Below are positions 39,305-48,053 of a stretch of DNA of 64,000 nucleotides, piece after piece. The stretch lies in contig CAVXFL010000019.1 of the NCBI GenBank assembly GCA_963761015.1, forward strand, positions 124,001 through 188,000, in the 5' to 3' direction. A program made the position numbers and the translations under genes. Numbering within the stretch: the stretch's first letter is position 1; each line of letters opens with the position of its first letter. Source of the stretch: CAVXFL01 sp963761015. GTDB taxonomy: Bacteria; Pseudomonadota; Alphaproteobacteria; Acetobacterales; Acetobacteraceae. The notes under the pieces were generated by a model. It was not told the origin of the DNA, did not search any database, and saw only the letters and a program-made list of their open reading frames with translations.

Positions 39305-40672
39305 TCAATCGCCCGATTGCGCTTCGCCGCGTTTCGCCATCAGCGGCCGCACCGGAAGCAGTTGCCGCCAGATCGCGGCGTCGCGGTTGTAGACGTCGGG
39401 GCGAAATTGCAGCGTACCGTCGGTGTCGACAAACGCGGTCTCATACACCACGAACACCGGCACCGGGGCTGCCAGATCGCCTTGGTTGGTGCTGCCCGTC
39501 GCGATCGCCTGATCGATCGTGTCGATCGGTTGCTGCATCATCAGGGCGGCCAACTCGCGCGGATTCTGCACCCGGATGCAGCCGTGGCTGATGCGGCGGT
39601 TGTCGCGGTTGAACAGATCTTTGTCCGGGGTATCGTGCAGGTAAACGTCAAACCGGTTCTTCATCTCGAACTTGATCTGTCCGAGCGCCGCGTCGGGTCC
39701 CGGCAGTTGCTGCAGCCCGCCATTGGGTCGCACTACCATGTGATGCTGCGTCAAATAATTCGGGTCCTGCCTCATTATCGGCAGGATCTCCGCCGCGGCG
39801 ATGTCGCCCGGGACGTTCCATGGCGGGTTGAATAAAATTCCGCTGATCGAAGTACGAAACTCCGGGCTCTGATTGCGCTTCACAGCTTGGCCGATGATCA
39901 CCCGCGTGGAGAAAACCGGCTGATCGTCGCGATAAAATACCAGTCGCTCGTCGGCAACGTTGACCCAGATGCGCTCCGCCGGCAGCCGCCGCGGCAGCCA
40001 GCGTTGGCGTTCCAGGTTTACCTCGATCTTGCGCAAGCGGTTCGTCGCGGCCTTGTTGCCGGCCGGCGTGCCCGCGCGATAAGCCTGCAAAGCCTGGCGC
40101 AGCGCCCGGTAGGTGGGCGTCGTCGGCGCCAGCGCCTCGATCACGGACGCCGGATCGGGGCTGTCGATGGCGGCGTCGAGCGCGGCAGCCACATCGATCG
40201 GACCAGGCGTCAGCGCCTCGTCATCGTCCCGGCGCTCAACCGGCACGGCGCCGCGGGCCAGTGCGTCGGCATACGACAGGAAGGCGTCCGACAGCACCAG
40301 TTCGCGGTCAACCGGCGCCAATGTCGCTGTCTGCCGCAGCAGGTTCGCGTGAAACAGCGCCGGGTCGAGACCCTGATCGCCGGCGCGCAACACGGCCTTC
40401 ACCAGTGCATTCGCCTGCGCGTGCCGGGTCGTCCATACCGGCTCGAAGCCATGGCGCGCGTAGAAGCGCCGCAGCAACCCGACATGCAGCCGTTCACCGG
40501 CGACGACCAGCTCAGGCCCGCTGTCGATCATCTCGCCGAGTTCGGTATGCGGCACCTGCCCGAGGACTGCCCCGGGCTCCGGCCCCGCGCACGATGCGAC
40601 AAGCGCACATACTGCGGCGAGAACGATCGTGCCGCCTGCAATCGGCCGGACGGATGCCAGAAGGCCTCTCAT
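39305..40672 (-). CDS. L,D-transpeptidase lipoprotein (YcbB-type)
   Basis: This 455-residue protein starts at the ATG at 40672. A lipoprotein signal ends in LVASC, so it should be anchored in the membrane facing the periplasm. A peptidoglycan-binding-like N-terminal half (LRRFYARHGFEPVWTTRHAQ) leads to the YkuD domain with GILFNPPWNVPGDIAAAEIL, DVYLHDTPDKDLF and the catalytic RRISHGCIRVQNP (about 365). This layout is that of YcbB/LdtD, which forms 3-3 cross-links in peptidoglycan. It is intact and monocistronic by position. Confidence 0.92.
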   Translation of the reverse strand: MRGLLASVRPIAGGTIVLAAVCALVASCAGPEPGAVLGQVPHTELGEMIDSGPELVVAGERLHVGLLRRFYARHGFEPVWTTRHAQANALVKAVLRAGDQGLDPALFHANLLRQTATLAPVDRELVLSDAFLSYADALARGAVPVERRDDDEALTPGPIDVAAALDAAIDSPDPASVIEALAPTTPTYRALRQALQAYRAGTPAGNKAATNRLRKIEVNLERQRWLPRRLPAERIWVNVADERLVFYRDDQPVFSTRVIIGQAVKRNQSPEFRTSISGILFNPPWNVPGDIAAAEILPIMRQDPNYLTQHHMVVRPNGGLQQLPGPDAALGQIKFEMKNRFDVYLHDTPDKDLFNRDNRRISHGCIRVQNPRELAALMMQQPIDTIDQAIATGSTNQGDLAAPVPVFVVYETAFVDTDGTLQFRPDVYNRDAAIWRQLLPVRPLMAKRGEAQSGD

Positions 40673-40995
40673 CGAGAAGCGACATGATGAGAACAAGGTA
40701 GCCTCACCTAGGACAGGGCAGCCTCACCAAAGCGTGATCCCGGGGCGACTTGCGCTTCGGCCGCTGGAAAACGGCGCCGCGAAGTCGCAGCTCGGAATTG
40801 CGGTGGTAACCTTCACCCGATGGTCACCAGAAACCGTTGATACCAGTCAATGGCTTTGGCGACCAAAGCCGACCCTGTGACCCACTCAACACATCGTCGT
40901 GTTGACCCTTTGCCGGCTCTCGCTTTTTGGATTTAGCCAGTCTAACATAGGCTTGCCTGCCTATGACTATGAGCGTCTCAACCTTGGAGGAACGG
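40673..40995. other. Intergenic region
   Basis: No gene is supported. It contains an imperfect direct repeat GTAGCCTCACC / GCAGCCTCACC (40698 and 40719) and an AT-richer patch at 40920-40960 that may carry the promoter of the small lipoprotein gene. Confidence 0.35.
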
Positions 40996-41211
40996 ATGTT
41001 CGACGTTGCCCAAAAGCTCGCCGGCTACAGGCTGTTGCGTCATGCGGCGATGATAGCCGTCGTGGGTCCCATGGCGCTCCTCGCGGCCTGCACTCACGAA
41101 GAGCCCGCCCCACCGCCGCAACCCGTCGTCTATCAGGCTCCGCCTCCGCCTCCGGCTCCGCCGCTCCGGTTGTGGTTAGGGGCGAACGGGATTAAGGTCG
41201 CCAACGCATAA
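40996..41211 (+). CDS. Small proline-rich lipoprotein
   Basis: This 71-residue predicted lipoprotein starts at ATG 40996, six bases after a strong GGAGG. The signal segment AAMIAVVGPMALLAAC ends in a lipobox LAAC near residue 33, followed by THEEPAPPPQPVVYQAPPPP, a Pro-rich linker. The last 15 residues may reflect a frame change, since the Pro-rich phase is lost abruptly. No enzyme domain is present. It could be a cell-envelope spacer. Confidence 0.6.
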   Translation: MFDVAQKLAGYRLLRHAAMIAVVGPMALLAACTHEEPAPPPQPVVYQAPPPPPAPPLRLWLGANGIKVANA

Positions 41212-41446
41212 ATCGGATTCCCGAATCGGGCGAAAGCTGATTAACGGTCGTGGGAGGATTACCCACGGCCGCACGCCCGCTACGAAATTACCGATTTGCG
41301 ATTGGGCTGTCATCGCGCGGCGGTTGCCTAACAAGGGGTGCGGCGGCGCGATGGCTACCGGCTTTCGCCGGTCGAGCGGCATCACGCCCCGGATAAGCCA
41401 CACTAACAGTTGATGCGGTAGTGCCTCTAACGCTACAATCCCGCCC

Positions 41447-42235
41447 ATGTTCGATGGCCCCGCACCAATCCCCCCCGAGAGCCAGCTTCCCGCCGACGCG
41501 TACTGGCACCTCGTCCGCACGCTCCGCCTCACGTTGCCGCCGCCCCCGGACGAGAGCCCGGAAGCGCTGAGCCGCCGCGACCACGCCGCCATCCTCCGCA
41601 TCGCGGCACTCGCGCCGGCGAACGCGGCCGAGGCCGATGTCGCGGCGCAGTTCGTCGCCGCCTCGGAACAGTGGAAGGATTGCCTCCGCCTCGCCCAGGC
41701 CCCGGAAACAACCCCGGAATGGGCGGCGAAATGCCGCGCCCAGGCGCTCGGCATGATGCGCCAGGCGAACGGCGCGCTCCGCCTGCTGCTGCGGCTGCAG
41801 CAGGCGCGTCGCAGGCTGGAGGCGGACAGTGCCGCGGCCGACCGCCTGACCTGGACCGAGCATTGCGCCGCCGCCCTGATGGCCGAGGCGCTCGCGGCAC
41901 AGCCGCTACCGGCGGAGAGCGCGAAGCCGGCACCGCCGGCAGGCTCGGAGCCGCCGGACTCCCTCTCCCGCAACGCGGGAAAAGGGCGGGGTGAGGGCGC
42001 TGACGAGGGGCCGGGCCCCGACCTCATCGCCGCCGCCGAGCGCTACGCCGCCACCTATCCGGAACGGGCGGCGTCGATCCGCCGCACCGGGCGGCTGCCC
42101 TGCGATGTCGTCTATTTCGACCCGCCCGAAGCCTCGCTCGCGCGCGCGCTCGTTGCCGGCCGCAGCCCGCGCTTGGCCGCGCTCGACCAGACGTTCCCCG
42201 AAGCCTGCCCCGACACGGGGGCTCGCGCAGCGTAG
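41447..42235 (+). CDS. Hypothetical protein with N-terminal helical region
   Basis: This 262-residue Ala-rich protein is mostly helical by composition. Recognisable blocks are YWHLVRTLRLTLPPPPDESP at the N-terminus, AQFVAASEQWKDCLRLA, and a short conserved-looking end VVYFDPPEASLARALVAGRS. I do not know its function; similar proteins seem to occur as uncharacterised entries in Acetobacteraceae and related genera. Residues about 172-184 are encoded by a palindromic repeat (41961-41997), so that linker is probably acquired. No signal peptide. Confidence 0.6.
   Translation: MFDGPAPIPPESQLPADAYWHLVRTLRLTLPPPPDESPEALSRRDHAAILRIAALAPANAAEADVAAQFVAASEQWKDCLRLAQAPETTPEWAAKCRAQALGMMRQANGALRLLLRLQQARRRLEADSAAADRLTWTEHCAAALMAEALAAQPLPAESAKPAPPAGSEPPDSLSRNAGKGRGEGADEGPGPDLIAAAERYAATYPERAASIRRTGRLPCDVVYFDPPEASLARALVAGRSPRLAALDQTFPEACPDTGARAA
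41961..41997. repeat. Palindromic repeat inside a coding sequence
   Basis: CCCTCTCCCGC-aac-GCGGGAAAAGGG followed by CGGGGTGAGGG matches the style of the common CCCTCTCCCGC...GCGGGAGAGGG intergenic repeat. Here it is read in frame as SLSRNAGKGRGEG within the hypothetical protein at 41447-42235. Confidence 0.6.
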
Positions 42236-42577
42236 CCAGGCGGCCACTCGCTCAAGAAGCGACCCGGTGTCTCGGATTATGAGACAATGAGACGACGGTG
42301 AGCACCGCCAGCAAGAGCAGGGCGAATAGCGCGAGCAAGTCCCCGGTCTAGTCGCCGGTCCAGTCGCCGGTCTAGTTCCCTCGGCGGGCGCGCGCTCGCG
42401 ACCCCGGCCGGCGGCCGCTCCCGGGCAAAAGCGCGATGCGCGGTGCTGCGAGGTTGCAAATCGCCGGGCCGCGATGCAGGAACGCGGACCGGGCGGCCGG
42501 CCCAGGCTGGCCGGCGACTCGGGGTGGCCAGCAGCCGCGGGGGACGGGTTGGGCGAAGAAGTAGGGCCGGCGGGCGC
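42236..42577. other. Intergenic region before the SGNH/carbamoylation cassette
   Basis: No gene is supported in these 342 bases. A tandem CAGTCGCCGGTC-like unit (CCCGGTCTAGTCGCCGGTCCA, about 42342-42375) gives three near copies of AGTCGCCGGTC. The rest is GC-rich without a clear promoter. Confidence 0.35.
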
Positions 42578-43870
42578 GTGAACCGGCGTCTGGGCGACGT
42601 GCTGGTCAGCCTGGGCGCGGTCTGCGTGCTGGTGGCGCTGGTGGAGATTGTCGGCCACGCGCTGGTCAGGCCATCGCCCCTCACCTACGGCACGTTCCTC
42701 GGTCGGCCGTTGCCGCCGTTCAAGGTGGTCCCCGCCTGCCAGCCGCCGCCGCCCACCGATTGGCGCGCCCCCTACGAGAAGCTCGTGGTCGACGGGCGGC
42801 GCATTACCCTGGGCGACCTCTACGGCATCAACCGGCCGGATCCGGTGCTGGCCTACGCGCCCAAGGAAAGCGCGGTTTCCGTCAATGGCTGGTGGCAATC
42901 GAACAACCTGGGCGCGCGAGCCCGGCGCGATGCGTCGCGCGCCCCGGCGCCGGGGACCAGGCGCATTCTGGTGTTCGGCGAATCCTTCGGCGCCGGCAAC
43001 CGCGTCGAGCAGGAGCAGATGTGGTCCGCCGTGCTGGCCCGCTCGGTCCCCGATACCGACGTGCTGAACTTCGCGGTCGACGGCTACGGCATGGGTCAGG
43101 CCTATCTGCGCTTTCGCCACGTCAGGGCCGAGCTCGACTACGATGCCGCGCTGATGATGTTTGTCCCGAAGGCGGATCTGAGTAGGGATATCAACGTCTA
43201 TCGCCCGTTGCTGTCGCGGGATTGGCAGCTCTTCGCGGTGGTGCCCCGATACGTCGTCGCGAACGGGCGGCTGGTGCTGGCAAAGCGGCCGGAGCAGTCC
43301 CAGGCAGCGTTCTTCGCCGCGAATTGCCGCACGATCAGCCAGAAGTTGCGCGCGCATCTGGCGAAATACGACCGCTTCTACGTCGATGCGGAGTACCGGA
43401 AGCAGCCGCCGGTTCTCGGCCGATCGCTGCTCTACAAGCTCGGCGTGACCGCCTATGCGAGCTATCTGCGCCGACGCGCCGCGGCCGCGGTGATGCGGCA
43501 GGGTTCCGAAGCGCGCCGCGTGACCAAGGCGATTTTCCGGCGGATGGACGACGACGTGCGCCGGGACGGTGGCAAATTCATCCTGGTGTTTCTGCCGCTC
43601 GAGTCCGAGCTGAAGCGCCTCGGGTCCGATACCGATTACCGCACAAGGTGGCGTGCGATGGTCGATTCCATGTGCGGTCCGGCGATGTCCTGCATCGATC
43701 TGGCCGACGACCTTGCGAAGCTGCCGGCAAACCAGATCGATCGCGGGTATGACGGAACGCATTACGGTCCGGTGGCAAATCGGCGCATCGGCCAGTTCAT
43801 CGCCCGCGCCATCATGCAGCGGAACCTGCTTGCGGCGGCGCCGCAGAAAATCGGCGAGTACCGGCAATGA
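42578..43870 (+). CDS. SGNH/GDSL-like hydrolase, membrane anchored
   Basis: This 430-residue protein starts at GTG 42578. An N-terminal membrane helix (VLVSLGAVCVLVALVEIVGHAL) precedes a periplasmic SGNH-like domain: block I reads RILVFGESFGAGN with Ser as nucleophile (about 137), and the catalytic pair appears as YDGTHYGPVANRR near the C-terminus. Such AlgX/alginate acetylation-like proteins esterify or de-esterify exported glycans. It is followed on the same strand by SxtJ-like, DUF5989 and carbamoyltransferase genes, so it probably acts on the same product. Confidence 0.75.
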   Translation: MNRRLGDVLVSLGAVCVLVALVEIVGHALVRPSPLTYGTFLGRPLPPFKVVPACQPPPPTDWRAPYEKLVVDGRRITLGDLYGINRPDPVLAYAPKESAVSVNGWWQSNNLGARARRDASRAPAPGTRRILVFGESFGAGNRVEQEQMWSAVLARSVPDTDVLNFAVDGYGMGQAYLRFRHVRAELDYDAALMMFVPKADLSRDINVYRPLLSRDWQLFAVVPRYVVANGRLVLAKRPEQSQAAFFAANCRTISQKLRAHLAKYDRFYVDAEYRKQPPVLGRSLLYKLGVTAYASYLRRRAAAAVMRQGSEARRVTKAIFRRMDDDVRRDGGKFILVFLPLESELKRLGSDTDYRTRWRAMVDSMCGPAMSCIDLADDLAKLPANQIDRGYDGTHYGPVANRRIGQFIARAIMQRNLLAAAPQKIGEYRQ

Positions 43871-43906
43871 GCCGTGCCAGCACACCGGCTGCGAAGGGCC
43901 GCTAGC

Positions 43907-44341
43907 GTGTCCGGCAGCACCTCCTTCCACGAGGATTTCCACCGCCCGGAAGTCCGGAACGGCGGGTCCAGCCGCGCCTTTGGGCTGGTGATCGGCGCGG
44001 TGTTCGCGATCGTGGGCATCCGGCCGATGCTGGCCGGCGGTTCCATCCGGTGGTGGGCCATCGCGATTGCGGCGGCATTGGTGCTCGTCGCCCTTGTCCA
44101 CCCCGCCCTGCTCGATGTTCCGAACCGGCTATGGCATCGGCTCGGGGTCCTGTTGGGCCGGATCATGAACCCCGTCATCCTCGGCCTGCTGTTCGTCGTC
44201 GTCATCACGCCGACGGCGCTGATCACGCGGCTGCTCGGCCGCGACCCGCTCCGCCTGAACCTGGATCGCGGCGCGAACACATACTGGATCGAGCGCCGCG
44301 CCAACGGCGCGGACGGCGTCGATATGCGCAAGCAGTTTTGA
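43907..44341 (+). CDS. SxtJ-family membrane protein
   Basis: This 144-residue protein starts at GTG 43907 (AAGGG upstream). It has an amphipathic N-terminus SFHEDFHRPEVRNGGSSRAF and three hydrophobic helices: LVIGAVFAIVGI, WWAIAIAAALVLVALVHPAL and NPVILGLLFVVVITPTALI. The conserved end GRDPLRLNLDRGANTYWIER is the SxtJ signature. SxtJ is encoded beside O-carbamoyltransferases in many bacteria and in the saxitoxin cluster of cyanobacteria; its biochemical role is unknown. Confidence 0.82.
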   Translation: MSGSTSFHEDFHRPEVRNGGSSRAFGLVIGAVFAIVGIRPMLAGGSIRWWAIAIAAALVLVALVHPALLDVPNRLWHRLGVLLGRIMNPVILGLLFVVVITPTALITRLLGRDPLRLNLDRGANTYWIERRANGADGVDMRKQF

Positions 44342-44392
44342 TACCAGACGGAAATCGACCGTGTTACCGCGCCGGGACAAGGAGCAGACTGG

Positions 44393-44542
44393 ATGGCGTT
44401 TCTGATGGAGTTCTGGGAATTTCTCGCCTGCCGGAGAAAATTCTGGTTGTTGCCGATACTGGCGATGATGGCGCTGCTCGGCGGATTGCTGGTGTTCGCG
44501 CAAGGATCGGTGATCGCGCCGTTCATCTATACGATTTTCTGA
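44393..44542 (+). CDS. Small DUF5989-type membrane protein (SxtK-like)
   Basis: This 49-residue protein has ATG 44393 after AAGGAGCAGACTGG. It reads MAFLMEFWEFLACRRKFWLL at the start, then one transmembrane helix and GSVIAPFIYTIF at the end, ending 10 bases before the carbamoyltransferase start. Size, sequence style and position match the small protein (DUF5989) usually found between sxtJ and the carbamoyltransferase gene. Function unknown; perhaps a membrane docking subunit. Confidence 0.8.
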   Translation: MAFLMEFWEFLACRRKFWLLPILAMMALLGGLLVFAQGSVIAPFIYTIF

Positions 44543-44552
44543 ATCCCTGCCG

Positions 44553-46391
44553 ATGCGCGTCCTCGGCATTTCGGCCTTCTACCACGACAGCGCCGCCGCC
44601 CTGATCGAGGACGGCCGGATTGTCGCCGCCGCCCAGGAAGAGCGGTTTACGCGCAAGAAGCACGATCCGTCGTTTCCCGCGCGCGCCATCGCCTATTGCC
44701 TGGCCGAGGGCGGCGCCCGGCTGGCCGATCTCGACCATGTTGCCTTCTACGACAAGCCGTTCCTGAAATTCGAGCGCCTGCTGCAAACCTACGCCGCGCT
44801 GGCGCCGCGCGGCTTCGCCTCGTTCCGCATGGCGATGCCGGTCTGGCTGCGCGAGAAGCTGTTCCAGAAGGATCTGCTGCGCAAGGAATTGCGGGCGATC
44901 GACCCGCAATTCGATTGGAAGCATCGCATCCTGTTCGCGGAACACCATCAAAGCCACGCCGCGTCGGCGTTCTTTCCTTCACCGTTCCAAAGCGCCGTCG
45001 TGCTGACCTTGGACGGGGTCGGCGAATGGGCCACCTGTTCGGTCGCGCTCGGCGAGGGAAACCGTCTGGACTTGCTGAGGGAAATCCATTTCCCGCATTC
45101 GCTCGGCCTGCTCTATTCGGCGTTCACGTACTACACCGGCTTCAAGGTCAATTCCGGGGAATACAAGGTGATGGGTCTCGCCCCCTACGGCGAGCCGAAA
45201 TACGCGCCGGCCATCCTGGACAAACTGATGGATTTGAAGGCGGACGGATCGTTTCGCCTCGACCAATCGTATTTCGACTACTGCACCGGCCTGACGATGA
45301 CCGGCGAAAAATTCCATCGGCTGTTCGGTGGCCTGCCGCGGCAGCCGGAACAGGAGAAGCTCACGCAACGCCACATGGATCTCGCCGCCTCGGTCCAGGC
45401 GGTCACCGAGGAGGTGGTGCTGCGGATGGCGCGCGCGCTCAAGCGCGAGACAGGGGCGCGCCATCTCTGCCTCGCCGGCGGGGTGGCGCTGAACTGCGTC
45501 GCGAACGGGAAAATTTTGCGCGAGGGCCTGTTCGAGTCGATCTGGATCCAGCCGGCGGCTGGCGATGCCGGCGGCGCGCTCGGCGCGGCCTATTGCGCCT
45601 ACCATCTTCACCACGGCGCGGCGCGCCGGCCCGCCGAGGGGCGCGACAGCATGCAGGGCGCGCTGCTGGGACCGTCATTCGATCAGAAGGAGATCGAGCG
45701 TCGTCTCGCGACCGCCGGCGCGCGGTTTTCCGTATTGGATGACGCGGCTGTCGTCGAGAATGCCGCCGCCGCGCTTGCCGACGGCAAGGCGGTGGGCTGG
45801 TTCCAGGGCCGCATGGAATTCGGCCCGCGCGCGCTCGGCGCCCGCTCCATCCTGGCCGACCCCCGCTCGCCCAGCATGCAGAAAACGCTGAACCTGCGCG
45901 TGAAATTCCGCGAATCCTTCCGCCCCTTCGCGCCCTCGGTGCTGCGCGAGGATGTCGCCGAATGGTTCGCGCTCGATGGCGACAGCCCGTATATGCTGCT
46001 CTGCGCCGACGTTGCGGAAAACCGCCGCCGGGCGATGACCGATGCGGAACGATCGCTGTTCGGCATCGACAAGCTGAACGTGCCGCGCTCGGAGATCCCG
46101 GCCGTGACGCATGTTGATTATTCGGCGCGCATCCAAACCGTGCATCGCGAAACGAACCCGCGCTATCACGCGCTGATCACGCGCTTCAAGGCGCTGACCG
46201 GCTGCCCCGTGCTGGTGAACACCAGCTTCAACGTCCGCGGCGAGCCGATCGTCTGCACCCCGGAGGATGCGTTCCGCTGCTTCATGGGCACCGACATCGA
46301 GCGGCTGGTGGTGGGCAACTGCTGGCTGCGCAAGGCGGATCAGGACCGCGCGCTGGCCCGCGACTACAAGACCGCGTTCGCGCTGGACTGA
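44553..46391 (+). CDS. O-carbamoyltransferase (NodU/CmcH/SxtI family)
   Basis: This intact 612-residue enzyme transfers a carbamoyl group from carbamoyl phosphate, via carbamoyl-adenylate, to a hydroxyl group. The N-terminal Kae1-like domain starts VLGISAFYHDSAAALIEDG and has the metal-binding HHQSHAASAFFPSPF (about 132) and LCLAGGVALNCVANGKIL. The C-terminal YrdC-like domain has MEFGPRALGARSILADPR and HYALITRFKALTGCPVLVN-style ends (NTSFNVRGEPIVCTPEDA). Together with the SGNH, SxtJ and DUF5989 genes it forms a four-gene cassette. The acceptor is unknown; a glycan or secondary metabolite are both possible. Confidence 0.93.
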   Translation: MRVLGISAFYHDSAAALIEDGRIVAAAQEERFTRKKHDPSFPARAIAYCLAEGGARLADLDHVAFYDKPFLKFERLLQTYAALAPRGFASFRMAMPVWLREKLFQKDLLRKELRAIDPQFDWKHRILFAEHHQSHAASAFFPSPFQSAVVLTLDGVGEWATCSVALGEGNRLDLLREIHFPHSLGLLYSAFTYYTGFKVNSGEYKVMGLAPYGEPKYAPAILDKLMDLKADGSFRLDQSYFDYCTGLTMTGEKFHRLFGGLPRQPEQEKLTQRHMDLAASVQAVTEEVVLRMARALKRETGARHLCLAGGVALNCVANGKILREGLFESIWIQPAAGDAGGALGAAYCAYHLHHGAARRPAEGRDSMQGALLGPSFDQKEIERRLATAGARFSVLDDAAVVENAAAALADGKAVGWFQGRMEFGPRALGARSILADPRSPSMQKTLNLRVKFRESFRPFAPSVLREDVAEWFALDGDSPYMLLCADVAENRRRAMTDAERSLFGIDKLNVPRSEIPAVTHVDYSARIQTVHRETNPRYHALITRFKALTGCPVLVNTSFNVRGEPIVCTPEDAFRCFMGTDIERLVVGNCWLRKADQDRALARDYKTAFALD

Positions 46392-46419
46392 GCGCCACCC
46401 GAAACGACGTGGCGCGCAG

Positions 46420-47022
46420 TCAGCTCGGCGCGGAGTCCAGGTTGGCCCCCGGCACCCAGAGCACGTCGCCGGCCGGGCCGTTCAGCTTGCGGCCGAGCAC
46501 GAACAGGTGATCCGAAAGCCGGTTGAGATAGCGGATCAGCGCCGGGTTCACCGCCTCCGCCGCCGCCAGCGCGACCACCTGGCGCTCGGCGCGGCGGACG
46601 ATCGTGCGCGCCAGATGCGCGTGCGCCGCCGCTGGCGTTCCGCCCGGCAGCACGAAGCTCGTCAGCGCCGGCAGCGCGGCGTTCATCGCGGCGATCTCGG
46701 CCTCCAGCCGGGCTGACGGCGTGTCGGTCAGCCGCAGCCATTCCCCGCTCTCGCCCGGCACGCAGAGATCGGCGCCGACATCGAACAGGTCGTTTTGGAT
46801 GCGCCCGAGCATCGCGTCGGTTTCGGCATCCGCGCGCACATGCACCCGCAGCAGGCCGATGGCGGCGTTGGCCTCGTCGACCGTGCCGAAGGCCTCCACC
46901 CTGAGCGCGTCCTTGCGCACCCGCGCGCCGTCGCCGAGCGATGTCTGGCCGGCATCCCCGCCGCGGGTCACCACCCGGTCGATCCGAATCGGTCTCTCCC
47001 GCCGCCTCCCGCTTTGCGTCAC
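46420..47022 (-). CDS. Cob(I)alamin adenosyltransferase, PduO type
   Basis: This 200-residue enzyme makes adenosylcobalamin from cob(I)alamin and ATP. The ATP site is TRGGDAGQTSLGDGARVRKD at the N-terminus; later blocks are FGTVDEANAAIGLLRV, RRAERQVVAL and RYLNRLSDHLFVLGR. It overlaps the stop of the upstream metal exporter gene by 4 bases, so both share one transcript. It fits the cobalamin-dependent MetH encoded 3 kb away, although MetH uses methylcobalamin. Confidence 0.93.
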   Translation of the reverse strand: MTQSGRRRERPIRIDRVVTRGGDAGQTSLGDGARVRKDALRVEAFGTVDEANAAIGLLRVHVRADAETDAMLGRIQNDLFDVGADLCVPGESGEWLRLTDTPSARLEAEIAAMNAALPALTSFVLPGGTPAAAHAHLARTIVRRAERQVVALAAAEAVNPALIRYLNRLSDHLFVLGRKLNGPAGDVLWVPGANLDSAPS

Positions 47023-47906
47023 AGCACCACGATCCCATGATGTTTGGCCTTGCCCTCGGGCTCCACGTGAATGGTGGGGACCAGGCCGTGTACCTCCTCG
47101 CGCAGCGCCGCCTCGATGCGGTCGCAGATATCGTGCGCCTCGGCCACAGTCATGGAGCCCGGCACCACCAGGTGGAATTCCAGGAAGGTGAGCCGCCCGG
47201 CGTTGCGGGTGCGCAGATCATGCGCCTCCAGCGCGCCGGCCGCGTGCTCCGCGACCAGCGCGCGGATGCGCTCCATGACCGCCGAGTTCGGCGCGGCGTC
47301 CATCAGCCCGCCCACGGACTCGCCGATCAGGCGGAAGCCGGCCCAGAGGATGTAGAGGGCGACGGCGGCGGCGATCGCGGGGTCGATCTGACGGATGCCG
47401 GTGACAAAGACCAGAGAGAGGCCGAGGAGCACGCCGACCGAGGTGACCACGTCGGAGAACAGGTGGCGCGCGTCCGCAACCAGCGCGGCGGATCGGGTCC
47501 GATACCCCACCCGCAGCATCAGCGCCGCCCAGCTTCCGTTCAACAGGGTGGCCGTCGCGTTGAGGCCGAGGCCGGCGAGCGGCGCCGTGAGCGGGAGCGG
47601 GTGCCGCCACGTGGACCAGACGTGCTCCATGATGGACAAGGCGGCGACGACGATCAGCACCCCCTCGATCACGGCGGCGAAGAATTCCGCCTTGTCGTGG
47701 CCGTAGGGGTGGTTGGCGTCGGCCGGCATCGCGGCGACCCATAGCGCCACATAGGCCATGATGGCCGAGGCGACGTTCACCACGCTTTCCAGCGCGTCGG
47801 AATACAGCGCGGCGCTGCCGGTGATCCACCACGCGGCGGCCTTCAGCGCGATCACCGCCACGGCAACGCCGATGTTCGCGGCTGCTATGGACCAGGCCCG
47901 CTCCAC
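47019..47906 (-). CDS. Cation diffusion facilitator metal exporter
   Basis: This 295-residue CDF-family divalent-metal/proton antiporter starts at GTG 47906 behind GAGGGGGAGGGA. Six membrane helices are seen; metal-site residues lie in TGSAALYSDALESVVN (helix II), HPYGHDKAEFFAAVIEG and DARHLFSDVVTS (helix V). The C-terminal cytoplasmic domain has VPGSMTVAEAHDICDRIE and a His-containing end. Zn, Fe, Co or Ni cannot be distinguished; coupling to a cobalamin gene makes cobalt worth testing. Confidence 0.92.
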   Translation of the reverse strand: MERAWSIAAANIGVAVAVIALKAAAWWITGSAALYSDALESVVNVASAIMAYVALWVAAMPADANHPYGHDKAEFFAAVIEGVLIVVAALSIMEHVWSTWRHPLPLTAPLAGLGLNATATLLNGSWAALMLRVGYRTRSAALVADARHLFSDVVTSVGVLLGLSLVFVTGIRQIDPAIAAAVALYILWAGFRLIGESVGGLMDAAPNSAVMERIRALVAEHAAGALEAHDLRTRNAGRLTFLEFHLVVPGSMTVAEAHDICDRIEAALREEVHGLVPTIHVEPEGKAKHHGIVVL

Positions 47907-48053
47907 TCCCTCCCCCTCGGTCCGGTCCGCCGCGACCCGGTTGCCGCGCGCGCATTCATGGCGCCTGATAGCGTGACTTGGCCAGGCCTGTCCGGCATTT
48001 GAATGCCGCGCCCGGCGGTGCGCCCTTGGCACGGCGCTTGCTTGATTCACGAC

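Noticed and set aside
42578..46391. Saxitoxin biosynthesis cluster
   Set aside because: Only the carbamoylation genes resemble sxtI/J/K; there is no SxtA polyketide synthase or other toxin gene in the window.
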